Below, piece by piece: positions 1 through 12,070 of a stretch of DNA of 64,000 nucleotides. The position numbers and the translations under genes are program-made. The notes below the pieces were generated by a model. That model ran no database searches, was not told the origin of the DNA, and worked only from the letters and a program-made list of their open reading frames with translations. Positions within the stretch are counted from its first letter, which is position 1. Each line of letters starts with the position of its first letter. Origin of the DNA: Malus domestica (taxonomy: Eukaryota; Streptophyta; Magnoliopsida; Rosales; Rosaceae); assembly GCF_042453785.1 (NCBI RefSeq), contig NC_091670.1, forward strand, positions 34,731,501-34,795,500. Reading direction: 5' to 3'.

Positions 1-179
1 TCACCTCCTAGTTTATCTCAAATACTTCTCCCGTCTCTCATTTTATTTGAAGTTTTCAACCATTTTTTTTTTTAAAAGAAGTTTTTGCAATTACATTGCT
101 TGTTCTCCGAGTCCAGTTTCACAAAGTAGAGAATATGGCTTACGTAAGCTTCACTAGATTTAGCAGAGGATGAACTTAC

Positions 180-1525
180 CATAAGCATTTCCAATTTGGC
201 TTTGATTTTTGAACCCCGCAGTCACAGCAATGCAAAGAATCATAAGGATCCAATTAATATCTGGAATATATATTTGGCCGAGGAACTTCTTTGATGTATG
301 TACAACTTTGACTCTAGGAAAACAGCCAAGTGCAAGAGCCTGCTTGATTATTGAAAAAGTTGCTGATATTGTCGCTTGACTCGCAACTATAGCAGCTAAG
401 GTCGCAACAATGAAGACTGGCCAGTATATTTTTTCTGCAGTAAGAGAAACAGTAAGCATCTTTGGAACAACACACTGCCTACTTATAAGACACTATATAA
501 CTCGTTTCCCGCTTTTTCTTAGATTACGTTAGAGATCGAATAGAGAAATGGGGCAGTGAAAATTCTATACAAAAAATATTAAATACCCACTCCAAAGACT
601 ATGAAATGAATTTTGTGTCGTATCACTCTAATGATTGTGGAATCTAAAGGTCTTTGCCTAAGCCGATCAAAGACAGAATATATGGAGTGCAAGTTCAGTG
701 CAAATGGAGGCCAAAATGAGTTAGGGGTGAGGATCGGAGATCATGAAGTACCAAAGAGCGACCGCTTTCGCTACCTAGGATCTATCTTGCAAAAGAACGG
801 AGAATTAGATGGAGACCTCAACCATATAATACAAGCTGGATGGATGAAGTGGAAGAGTGCATCCGGCTTGTTGTGTGACCGCCGTATGCCACTGAAGCTC
901 AAGGGAAAATTTTATAGGACGGCAATAAGGCCAGCGATGCTGTATGGCACGGAATGTTAGGCGGTGAAGCATCAATACGTACATAAAATGGGTGTAGCAG
1001 AGATGAGGATGCTTCGTTAGATGTGTGGATACACAAGAAAGGATAAGATTAGGAATGAGGATATCCGAGGTAAAGTAAGAGTAGCCGAAATTGAAGGAAA
1101 GATGAGAGAAAATCGGTTATGGTGGTTTGAATATGTGCAAAGAATGCCTATTGACGCTCCGGTTAGAAAATGCGACTACAGGACAGAGGTTCAGGGCCGA
1201 AAGGGTAGAGGAAGACCTAGGAAAATTTTGCAAGAGACTCTAAGAAAAGACTTAGAGTACTTGGATCTAACAGAGGACATGACACAGAACCGAGCGCAAT
1301 GGTGTTCTAGAATTCATATAGCCAACCCCACTTAGTGGGAAAATGCTTTGTTGTTGTTGTTGTATCATTCTAATGATTTTCTTTAAAGCAATCACATTAG
1401 TTTTGATCGAGTAATCTCTCAAAAAGAAAAGTGGGGACTTATAGCTCGACTGGTAGAGAATATTTAGTATTTATCCTAACACCCAAAGTTGAAGATTGAG
1501 TGTGCCCATCCCCCTTTGACCTCCA

Positions 1526-1559
<34 letters not shown>

Positions 1560-4500
1560 CCCAACAAGAAAGATACTGAAGAGTGAAGAGCATGTTCTTT
1601 AAATTCTATCAAAAATTATATTTTAAAATGTTATGCCTCAATTTCGAGAAAATCGTTTATGTGTACTACCATTTACGACATGGGCATCCTTTAAATGCAA
1701 AATAAAGATTAGAACAAACCTGGAATAGAACGATAAAATGCTTGAAGCAGGATTTCGTCTGAATGATTTTTCACAAGGAAGGCAGCCTGTCCGCAATAGG
1801 CTAAAAGAAGGCAAGGAAACACGACTGTAGTAAACGCAATCTGTACAGCTGAAACTGGAAAATGGGCAAGGTCGGCAAAGAGTGCTTCTGTCCCTGTAAT
1901 CATTCAGACTTTGCCATCAGAATCCAACATAGCAGATGTGCTAAGAGTTCGGTGAAACTTAAAGAGTTGGAAAGTGAAATTAGGATACTTAAAACTTTAC
2001 CTGTTATGCTAAGCATAATACCCCCAAGGGAAATCCAACCCTCTCTCCCGTTCCTTTTAAAATACCGATATATATACACAGGGGAAAAAGCTCTCAAAAC
2101 AGTACTATCATGTTTCCAGATGTTGAATATGCCAATACCTCCAATTAAGAGAAACCAAAGCAGCACAATGGGAGCAAACAGCCAACCAACTTTATCAGTA
2201 CCATAGTGCTGCATGCTAAACAGACCTACTAATATTACAACAGCAACGAGTATGACATAATCTGTACCACAACAGAGAAAGTATAAGTTAAGAAATAGTT
2301 CACAGTAGTGACTGAGAAAGATGCAAAGGCAGCAATAATAAAAAATTTAAAAAAAAAAAACAAACTTTAGCTCCAAGGAATTTACGGGTACCATTTTTCA
2401 TGCCAGGGCTGCTTACTTTGATCCCACCAGCAGCTGATAAAACTGCCAAAAGCAAAGCATAGTTAGTCATTTTCTAATGGACCTGAGGAAAATAACACAA
2501 TTTTAACTTAAAATTGTATTGATGTGTCACTGTTTGATCAAATTAAGTAGCAAAAAAGACAACTCCGTGTTGTTTGGGAAAGATAACTAACGTAGCCAAC
2601 CACAATACTTGGGAATGATGGATGAGTCGAGACAAAAGAAAATGCAATACAGTTGTACTTTCCTAATTGTGTAAATTAAGTTGAGTAGGTGTGTTAAGGT
2701 AAACAGTTAAACGAGTAGAAAATCTTAAGCAGAGAATTTTTTCCCATTTCAATCTTTTTCTGCTTCCAAAATCAAGAGAATAACATAGAAGATGTTGATC
2801 AATTATGTGGTGCCTAAATCTATGGATAAAATACTCCTCTATCATGTCCGGTAGTACTAAGTACAGGATTATGTGACGTTAACCAACTTCCACTTATTTC
2901 AATCCATGAAACCAGAATTTTATTTTTTCAATTAAACCCGCAAGCCAGATACCCAGACTAATGGAATTCACTCTTTTGAGAACGGAGAAGATATTGACTC
3001 TTTAAAATGAGGACACTGATGGATTACTAAGGAAATCATTGAAGTACTTAGAGAAACATGGAAAACATAAGACTCTGTAAGCATGCAGCACATCAGTAAA
3101 TCATTTCCTGATACACTGTCATGTGATTTGTCGGTCTTTGTGATTTTGTTATTTATGGATCATGGGTGCTTCCGAGAACATTCTTCAGCACTTGCTTCTT
3201 GGCATGGTCCTTAAATATGATGAGGAAACTAATTTTCTGTTTGGAAATGTATGCTAGATCTTTCCTCACCCCTAGAACCCATTATCTACTTCTAGCTTTC
3301 CTCCGTTTCTAGATTACCCCTTGTGCATATACTTCTTATGCACATCGGTTGTGCACCATTGGGCCTCTCCTTAATTAAAATCTTTTAAATCATGGTTCCA
3401 AAAAACTGCAGATAGAAAAATAAAGGATGAACAGGTAGATGGATTATTAGGAGACAGATCAGGAGAACATCTACTGTGGAGGGATGTGTACCAGATATAG
3501 CTGGAGTAAGAATCCCATCTCCAATCACCATACAAGTGCCTACGAGGACCAGAATAAGAAGGGAATTCTTCCTTGATGCATACCTCTCCAACCACTTCTT
3601 GGTTTTTGCAGCATATGATTGTTCATGGAAAGTAGAGCGACTATATGTCGTTAGGTCCTTATCAGTCCGGTGTTGGTTGGGAATAGTTTTTACATTTGCA
3701 TGTCGACAAAGCAATGAATAAAGAGCAAATGTGCCACCTGAAACACAGAAATCACAAGTTTCATAAGACATTATGGCGACTCATTACCACAAAATGTAAC
3801 ATACAACTCTTGGAGACATGCAGTTCCAGAGCATTGAATACAAAGCAGAGACAGTATCGTGTTTAATCAATTTCTGAAAAAACAACTATATTGGGAACCT
3901 TGTTCAACACCTCCTCTACTCTAAATCAAGAAGTGTATATGTACCAATTGTCGCCAAAATAAACAGTTCATTTGTAAATGTAGCATCACACATTGCTGCG
4001 AATGATAACCAGTGACATGAGCTTGGGATTAAATTGGTAAGTAAAACAAGTTAAAGGCGTGCATTATTAATGTTAGCCGAACACTAGACACCAGTATATG
4101 CTACTTTTGTAAACAACTCCGCCAAGAGAATTATGTTCCTTAGGAACTAGTGTAACATACTTCTCTGCCAAAGATTACTTTATACTTCAAGCGTAAATTT
4201 TAAAAGCATATTGGAACTGTAATAGTAAACATGTGCTTTGTCCAATTTACAATCCCATAAAACACCAGAGCATTTGAATTTGATGGAGCAAATCTACAGG
4301 TAGAGTTTGGTTTACCTTGACCATTGTCATTCGCCCGACAAACAACAAATACATACTTGAGGAGCGGGACTAGAGTAAGAGAGTATATAATCAACGAAAG
4401 AGCTCCAACCACATCCTCCGGATCGTTAATTCCATGGGGAAAGGTATTGTAGAAAACATACAAGGGAGAAGTACCCAAATCTCCATAAACCACTCCAAGA

Positions 4501-4863
4501 CTTTGGAATGCAAGCCGCATAAGCAACAGCGAGGAGAATTTCTGGACAATTGAAGATTGGATCAGGAAACACAATCAAGAATATACATTATCCTCAGAAT
4601 CCACTAATATCGGGCAATTACTCAACCTTTTAAGCATATACCACTTTGCAGTTGTTTTAATAACAGTTGAATTATGTCCAACAAATACTACACAAGAATT
4701 CCAGATAATTACTTACTAACAGTGTGTTCCCAGAAGGTATAAATTCATTGACAGGAGTAAAAACTGTTTTACTTCATTGAATTACTTCTAAAATCTTACA
4801 TATTGGCATAAACATATGTGTAAGGGAGAAGTGGGAGGATGACAGAAAAAGAGGGGGAGAGAA

Positions 4864-4920
<57 letters not shown>

Positions 4921-5082
4921 CTTTTCCCTGTACATGGTTCTAAGCCTGCCAGCCTCCTCATCCATGGGTTGGTCAAGCTTCTGATCCAAAACCCACATAC
5001 TGCCTTTGTTGGTGTTATCACTGTCTCCATCAACCTCCACTTTTGAAGCTTTTGAAATTTCAAATGATTCTACAGCTTCCAT
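180..5082 (-). CDS. KUP10/11-like: KUP/HAK/KT potassium transporter, N-terminal part (exons 1-7; gene runs off the left edge)
   Basis: Plasma- or endomembrane K+ transporter of the plant KUP/HAK/KT family. Seven exons can be placed on the minus strand: 5082-4921, 4541-4316, 3737-3492, 2442-2392, 2261-2001, 1893-1720 and 434-180. All have GT/AG borders and joined they keep one open frame of 458 codons, against roughly 770-800 in the family, so the C-terminal cytosolic half lies outside the window. Family signatures are visible: [14 protein letters not shown] early, [60 protein letters not shown] and [20 protein letters not shown]. The N-terminus with [13 protein letters not shown] and MYREK resembles the Arabidopsis KUP10/KUP11 branch. 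The ATG at 5082 is preferred; the reading frame opens slightly upstream without an ATG. Intron 6 holds a LINE and a SINE, and intron 1 starts in a GA microsatellite. No inactivating lesion is seen. Confidence 0.93.
637..1361 (+). mobile_element. 5'-truncated RTE-clade LINE, 3' end of the reverse-transcriptase ORF
   Basis: The translated fragment reads like the C-terminal part of plant RTE LINE polyproteins ([63 protein letters not shown]). It is followed by a short (TTG)n tail at about 1348-1361, typical of this clade. Flanking 17-bp direct repeats at 620-636 and 1362-1378 differ by one base and are the target-site duplication. Two stops (958-960 and 1018-1020) replace expected Trp codons, so the copy is dead. 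It sits antisense in KUP intron 6. Confidence 0.9.
1433..1557 (+). mobile_element. tRNA-derived SINE with poly-A tail
   Basis: A box-A-like stretch (TAGCTCGACTGGTAGAG) near 1442 is followed by a degraded box B, then a C-rich tail region and 27 A residues at 1531-1557. The layout matches plant tRNA-type SINEs. It lies in the same KUP intron, about 70 bp from the LINE. No clear target-site duplication was found. Confidence 0.65.
4868..4918. repeat. (GA)n microsatellite touching the KUP exon 1 donor
   Basis: An almost pure GA/CT run of about 50 bp. On the coding strand, intron 1 begins GTTCTCTCTC, so the repeat starts within three bases of the 5' splice site at 4920-4919. Confidence 0.95.
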
Positions 5083-5785
5083 AATTTTATTCCTTCTGAT
5101 ATCCCCTCTCACTCCTCAAAATCCAAATCCCACAAAAGGAAAACTCGAACAAAACCAATATCAAACTACTAAAAACTGACTTTAAAGCTTGATCCAGATC
5201 TTCAATTCTTTATAAAAATCCACTCCCAATACAACTTCGAATAAAAACCCAGCAACAAAAAAGCAACACAATCTGGCCACCCAAGAAGCAAACAGCAAAC
5301 AAAACAGATGACTAGGATGATATGTCCACTTCAAAAACCTTATCTTTTAAAACAACAAATGACAATCCAAAGGCACTATGTAGAAATTGACAGACCTCAT
5401 AAGATTAGCACCCCCCAAAAGTTTGAAAGAACAAAAACCAAAGTTTTAGTATTTGATAAGAACCCACCAAGAAAATGAATTAAAAGTAAAGTTTGATACT
5501 TCAACTCAGTGGTCTTCTCAAAAAAATACTTCAACTCAGTGGCAAATAAACCCAAAATTCAGAAGTTGACAAAACCCATTAAAACCCAGAAACCAAATTT
5601 ACAACTGAGGACAGAAGAGGTGAAAGAACACCTCACACAGAAAAGGAAATGGCAGAAGAGACAAGGAAGTGATAATTATTACTTTCTACCACTGGAATTC
5701 CCAGGTGATGTTAGCTGGTGGAGAGGGTCAGTATCAGCCACTTGATCTAGAAGTATCCCATGATGCACTAAAGCAGGGAAGATGA

Positions 5786-5826
<41 letters not shown>

Positions 5827-5830
5827 TTTC
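5083..5830 (-). promoter_or_regulatory. Upstream region / probable 5' UTR of the KUP gene
   Basis: About 750 bp upstream of the KUP start codon. It contains a second (GA)n run at about 5793-5821, common in plant leaders. The short open frame at 5509-5745 is low-complexity and resembles nothing known. No TATA box or transcription start was assigned. Confidence 0.4.
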
Positions 5831-7794
5831 TGCAGGAAAAAAACGAAAGGGGAAGTTCTTTTGCTCTGCAGGTTTTACAGCGGCCGTTTTGGCTGTTTAT
5901 TTGTTAAAGGCACAAGCTTTGCAGCCAAATAACAGAAAGAATTAAAAACACAGCTTCTTTAACGAAAAGAGTTTACTCACAAAGCATCTATCTGCCAATT
6001 AATGAGAGAGAATCTAGAAAAAGACGCAGACAAGAAAGAGAGAGACAAATAATTTGTTGATATAATTAACAGATATTCTATTAAAAATTTAAGATGTCAA
6101 TTTGTATAATTTTTTGGCGTGCATTTTGACATAGTTAAGTTAGTTATAATAGTGTTTTTCTGTCATTGAACTCTGGTTTGAATATCTTGTAATTTATCGA
6201 TTACATTAAAACAATTAACAAAATAGTTAGAACACTGTGTTCACTGTCATTTTAATTAGAATTCTCCTCTTATAGTTTAGAATCTTTAAGTTATTTTAAA
6301 AAGAGTTTTAACGAAAATCTTCCGATATTATTCACTTTTAACGATAACAATATTTTTACTCTAAAAAGTCACTTATGATATTATTTACTTACAACAAATT
6401 TTTATCATTTTAATTAAAACTCAAAATTTTCAAACTATTTTCACTATTTTTCATTATTTTAAAATATTGACGGTAAAAGAAGAAAACTTCTTCATTAAAT
6501 TGAGGAAAACTAAGAAACAGTTAAATGAGAAGGTTAAAAATGAAATAAAATTAAAATTTTGTAGTATTTGATATGTGAATCTCTTTTCAAATATGTGTTA
6601 TTTATGACGTGAGCAGGGTGTCACTTGTCAGTAAAAATTAATAGTGTAAGACTGTAGTGTAAAGTTTTTTAATGTCAATAGTGGGCCCACGAAACTGATT
6701 GGTAGATTGGGTGTGTCTAATCTGGTGGAACCTCCACCTCCCTCCTTTCTTTAATACATTCGCACTGATTACCATATGCCGTCAATTATCCGAACTTTCC
6801 ACCCGCAAATATACTTAGTAGAAATATTAAGGCGATTGTCTTGAAAAATAAATTCTTTATGAATTATTTGTCATTTTATATTTTAATAGAGTAAAATTGA
6901 CGTTAAATTATGAAATGATAAAAAGTTAGTAAAGAGTCTTCTTAACATTCACATACATAATAGTTGGGCATTTTCCTTTTTGGGTAAAAGCACTTGGTTA
7001 ACTATTTTTGAGAAGTAATTAATTAACCAAGTGAAAGACAAAATTTAATTTAAACTAGTGGAAAAAAAAACGTGAGGGCCGAAAGCAAAAAACTCTAAGC
7101 CGCCTTCTTGTGGCCCACTCTCATTTTTGGATGGAGTTCATGGCATCTGCGTTTACTAGTCAATTCAAGCTACTTCGTCCTCGTCCTGTTTGGCCACTGC
7201 ATATCCTTTTCTTTTGATCTTTAAGTGGTTCAATTGAGCTTTCCTCCTTAAGCTTGTCTCAGATTTGGGCTTTTATGCCCCTTTTTCCTTTCGATGTTTC
7301 TCTCCGTCGTTAGTCCTCCACCACCAATCTCAACTCCTCGGCCCATTACGTGTATCTTCTCCACGGCACACTTTAGTGTTGGGTGGTTATTAAAGTGCTT
7401 TTAGCACTATTTAGTAGACTATGAGAGCAGTTTTTGCCTGGGTAGCTCACGCACCCTCATTTTTTGTGCATCTAGTTTGTTCGTGGGTTCTTTCTCTTGG
7501 TGGTGGCGGATCAACAATGGCGGCACAACTGGAGTGGTGGAGTCCGAGTTTTCCAAATCTGAGGTTTTTGTTGTGGGCTTTCTCATTTTAGGCTTTTCTG
7601 TAGTATTTAGGTTTGGGTATGTAAAACATCGGTTAGGATGGAATTGATCGTTGATAGTGAATTCACTATGGAAGGGCGGTAGATTTTTCATGGAGGCTCA
7701 TAAAAAATTTTCTGAAGGGAACAAGCAAAGGAGAAATCATATGATCTCTGCTATGATACCATGCTAATTTAGAGCTTCTTAGGCTTTCAATTCT
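5831..7794. other. Gene-free AT-rich stretch
   Basis: No reading frame, RNA gene or clear transposon end is recognised. Near 7741-7760 there is a weak match to a methionine-tRNA primer-binding site (minus strand TGGTATCATAGC), possibly a worn retrotransposon scrap. Confidence 0.4.
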
Positions 7795-7820
7795 TGATAT
7801 TATTCTTCTCATCAAGGAGG

Positions 7821-7826
<6 letters not shown>

Positions 7827-7862
<36 letters not shown>
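7827..7862. repeat. (TA)n microsatellite
   Basis: Uninterrupted TA dinucleotide run of about 36 bp. Confidence 0.95.
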
Positions 7863-7866
<4 letters not shown>

Positions 7867-8104
7867 ACTCAAACACAAAAATGCTTATTCTACACCTAAC
7901 TTTTAGATAAAATATGAGCCTTGTCACTTTCTTTTGGTTTAATTGATTCACAATATGAACTTCTCGTACAAGAAGGAATGCCGATAATAAGACAAACTAT
8001 TTGAATCAAGATATACATTACTTTTTAGTTTAACATGTGGTGAATTGTTTTGGTGATCATAGTTTCCTTATTAATTTAATTGTGTATGTGTTCGAGCTCT
8101 TCTC

Positions 8105-8734
8105 TGTCACATCCCGGCCTAGGCCCCCACCACATCCCGAGATCGACTTCACCGTAGCACGATATTGTCCGCTTTGGGCCCCGATCACGCTCTCATGGTT
8201 TTGTTTCTGGAAACTCACATAAGAACTTCTCAGTGGGTCACCCATCCTGGGATTGTTCTCACGTGAACTCGCTTAACTTCGGAGTTCCTACGGAACCCGA
8301 AGCCAGTGAACTCCTAAAAGACCTCGTTCTAGGTAGAGATGAGAATATACATATAAGGTTTACAGGATCCACTCCCCTAGGTGATATAGGATGTCACAAT
8401 CCACCCCCTTAAGGCCCCGACATCCTCGTCGGCACACTTCCGGCCAGGAATTGGCTCTGATACCAAATTGTCACATCTCGGCCCGAACCCCCACCACATC
8501 CCGGGCTTGACTCCGCCGTAGCACGATATCGTCCGCTTTGGGCCCCGATTACGCCCTCACAATTTTGTTTCTGGGAACTCACACGAGAACTTCCCAGTGG
8601 GTCACCCATCCTGGGATTGCTCTCACACGAACTCGTTTAACTTCGGAGTTCCTACAGAATCCGAAGCCAGTGAGCTCCCAATATACATATAAGACTTACA
8701 AGATCCACTCTCCTAAGCGATGTGGAACGTCACA
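8105..8734 (-). mobile_element. Complete Cassandra TRIM retrotransposon with 5S-like LTRs
   Basis: Two direct repeats, 8105-8398 (294 bp, 3' LTR) and 8469-8734 (266 bp, 5' LTR), each run TG...CA on the minus strand and flank only 70 bp. The internal piece starts with a perfect initiator-Met-tRNA primer-binding site (TGGTATCAGAGC, 8454-8465 complement) and ends with a purine tract next to the 3' LTR. Flanks show an exact 5-bp duplication, TTCTC, at 8100-8104 and 8735-8739. Each LTR carries a 5S-rRNA-like segment. The element has no coding capacity and must be moved by proteins of another element. The 5' LTR has lost about 30 bp relative to the 3' LTR. Confidence 0.93.
8224..8314 (-). other. 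5S rRNA-like segment inside the Cassandra 3' LTR
   Basis: On the minus strand, AACTCCGAAGTTAAGCGAGT and GGATGGGTGACCCACTG correspond to the pol III internal control region and 3' half of plant 5S rRNA. A sister segment lies at about 8585-8680 in the other LTR. Both are too diverged from 5S to be called functional rRNA genes. Confidence 0.85.
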
Positions 8735-8739
8735 TTCTC

Positions 8740-9424
8740 CCTTTTTATTCATTTTATAATATATATCGCTTATAACAATAGAAAATTTTGTAGTTTTCTC
8801 GGAGGAAGAGTTTTAATATTTTCATACTTATTTTAATTACATCCAAGGTTGTTTATTTCATTTTATAATTAGCATTTTATGTAAAAAAGAAAAAAAAATC
8901 CTTCTCTTCTATCTTCTTGCATTGCGCTTAAGAGATGAGTTACTAATGTAAAGTTGTGTTGTTTCTTTTAACATAAATGACATAGTAATTACGTTTGATA
9001 CATTTGTCTTATGTATATTTTAATCATATTTTAAAAGTATAATATATAATATGAGCACACTAATTATGTGTTAGAAAATGTTGCACAATAAAACAAAAGT
9101 TAGATGTCTATAAATTGCCGCTTTGGAGAAGTCAACTTATTTTAAAGGGACATTTTGATATAGGTGCCTTGTTTTTTAATCATGCCAATCTCTTAAAAAG
9201 TTGGGCCATTTAGATTTGGATTCAAAAATTGACATGATTATTAGCTTAAGTCGATTATTATTTTTTCTCCGTTTTTATTTTTTAAAATATTAAAAATAAA
9301 TTAAAATTTTCTAATTTTAATAAATTTACTTAATATCTTCTAACAAAAGATTAATATATTCACACAAATTCATCTAAAAAATATATGACGTTAACTCAAG
9401 TAATAAATACATGAATGCATATTA
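8740..9424. other. AT-rich intergenic DNA
   Basis: No gene or transposon end is visible between the Cassandra element and the Helitron. Confidence 0.4.
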
Positions 9425-10914
9425 TCTCTACTAATTAATAAAACACTCATTGTCAACCAAAACCCTATAAAATTACCAGTTTAACCCTCTAATTAAAACA
9501 GAACATGAATAAGAAATATGGGGCAGAAATGTAATTTCACACAACCAAATTTTGCTTTTTTTTTTCAAAGCCTCACCTACATGTAATCCTAACATATCTC
9601 TAATTAAAAAATAAATAAACTTCCCACTCCCACATTCTCTATGTCACAGCCCGTTCCGAATATTTAATTTTCGACGATGTGAAATGACAGTTATAGCTTT
9701 GGACGTGAGTATTGTGGTGTGTGTTATGCATGTTAAGGTGGTTCAAACTTGCATTATTCTTCTATTATTGGACCCAATTAGAACTAAGTGTTCTCCTTAG
9801 TTTTGATTGATGACTTTTGGACCACACACACACACCCACCTTTTCTCTCTATCCTTCCCGTACTCTCTCTCTCTCGCAGACTCTCTCTCTCTTCTCTCTT
9901 GTACGAACATCACCCAAAACCCTTTGAAACGTAGCAGATAGAAGGTTTTGAGATCACCATTGTGTTCGTGAGGACCATACGAGTTCAAAGGTACCATTTT
10001 CAGGTAAGGAAACCTTTGATTTCAAGCGGAAACCCTAGCTCCGATTTTGTCACTATTCATGCAAACGTAAATATGTTGGTTTCAGGGAATTTCAAGCTCA
10101 TAGGGAGCTTTAGAAGGTTGTCACGAAGCTCGGGGTGTATCGTTTGAGTGTTTTGGACGTCGGGATAGTGAGTTACAACCTTGGCCGGTTTTTCTCAAAT
10201 TTTCCCGGCGAGATCCCATGGTTTTTTAGGCTTAGAAGAGGTATAATCTTGTTCTATTCTTCATGCACTTCATTTTGGTATAAAGATCGTGAAAAATGGT
10301 GCAAAAATGGCCGAGATATCAAGGTTTCAAATTTTCCCAGTTTTCCGGCGCCGGCGACGGTCGACGACGGAATATTCCGTCAAGTCTAACAAAATATTTC
10401 GACGCCATCAGTTAGTTTGGATGGATTCCGTTAGGACTTAACAGAATATTCCCCGGTATATCCTGACGGCGTTGACTGACGCCGTCAGTATGCCTGTCAC
10501 GTGGCCATGCGTGGGGATGCGTATTGCCGTGCCTTGGCAGGCGCATGGCGACACGTAAGGGGTCAAAAAATTAATCTAAAAATTTAGGGATGATCCTGAG
10601 GTTGTGTAGGTCACTGTGGTATATTCATATACCCATTTTGAGCATTGTATGATAAGTTATTAGCTAGTTTTGTCTATGTGCTCTAAAATAACATTATTAT
10701 AGTTAATTCGCATATAGATGAGACTTATCCCGAGGACGAGTGTATCCAAGGGCGACTCGGGGGCTACGACCCTTCGACATACCAGTGAGTGGGCTTTTGG
10801 TTTTCAATATATATTATATACTTGATATTTTCCCAGAAATATGTATTTAAATGAAAGTATGCCATAAATGCCATGCATATAAGTTTATAATTCATATATG
10901 AATTGGTATGTGAT

Positions 10915-10954
<40 letters not shown>

Positions 10955-12070
10955 GTGTTGTGGACGCTCAGGTAAGCTTAGGTAAGTTGTGTTTGGTTAT
11001 GTGAATCATCGATGATGTGATACGTGATATGTGATTGAATAATGTTGAGCTTATAAGACTACACTTAGGGTGATTGTGATTTAGCCATAGATATGGCATA
11101 TGCCTGTTTATTATGTCACATCCCACACCATATGCTCGTATTGGATCCAATTTAGGTGCACAGTCTTGTTGTACATACCTTATTTATGGTTTCGACTCGT
11201 AGGTGACTAGAGATTTATCGCCCAGCGATTATGTGAGAGTAGTATTGAGCATGATTATATTACACCCATTATTGTCGTATAGACCTTTTCATTTGGTTCT
11301 GACTCTTGTGCAGTATGTTGTCGTATAAATCATTGTAGTGACTCAGGCTATAGTGACTTTTGAGCTATGAACTCAGCCGTACAGACTACCTCAGGGGTTC
11401 TGGCTAACATGTTACATTTCTATGAAATTATTCTTACCTGAATTGCTTACTCTGTTATATATTGGCATGACATACATATGATTATGATTATGTGAAGTAT
11501 GAATTGAGTTGATATATTTCATATCTGATTATGTATATGATTATATTTGATTCTGGGAAAAATTATACATGTTTTACAGCAAGGGGTTAGATATGTTGAT
11601 AAATGAAATGGTTTTGTAAAACATTTGTTTTTGCCCACTCATGTTTTCTGTTTTGCGCACCTCCAGGTTTTAGGTAAGTTTGCAGTTGCTGAGTGCGAGG
11701 ACTTCGGCGGTTCTAACACATCTAAATAATTGTAAGACATCTTATGGTATTGAACAACTAGTATTTGTCCTACTGGACTGCATCTAGACTTTCTATGCTC
11801 TGATTAGGAGTGTTTACTTATGTATATTACTCCTAACACTTCCTGTTTAGTAGTGCATTCTAGTAGTTCGATTTTTTTTTAATTATTCATATATTTCTTA
11901 TCATTATTGCTTCCGCACTGTGCACATGGCTACGTCACTCTCACGTGACAGCCAGCATGCCTTGATCTTGGTCGGGATGTGTCACTCCATCACTCTTTTC
12001 CTCTCTCCTTCTATTTAAAAAAATAAAAATAAAAAAAATTTATCACACACTTTGTGTGTGCCTATGCTAG
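9425..12070 (+). mobile_element. Non-autonomous Helitron, split by a solo LTR
   Basis: The left end reads TCTCTACTAATTAATAAAAC, a classic plant Helitron 5' terminus beginning TC and preceded by A (9424). The right end has a short hairpin (CACACAC-tt-GTGTGTG, about 12045-12060) a few bases before CTAG at 12067-12070, followed by T (12071). This is the A|T insertion site without target duplication. Removing the nested solo LTR leaves only about 300 bp, so the element has no helicase and is non-autonomous. Confidence 0.75.
9642..11984. mobile_element. Solo LTR of a large LTR retrotransposon
   Basis: Begins TGTCACAGCC and ends GATGTGTCA (TG...CA). Flanked by CTCTA (9637-9641) and CTCCA (11985-11989), a 5-bp duplication with one change. 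It is 2343 bp with no coding frame; GC-rich patches at 10340-10560 and a (TA)n at 10919-10950. The length and style suggest a Gypsy-type element, but the superfamily cannot be fixed without internal sequence. Orientation was not settled. Confidence 0.75.

Noticed and set aside
8224..8680. Possible 5S rRNA genes
   Set aside because: The 5S-like segments are inside the two LTRs of a Cassandra element and are diverged and partial.
9797..10389. Short frames at 9797-10389
   Set aside because: They fall inside the solo LTR and resemble no protein.
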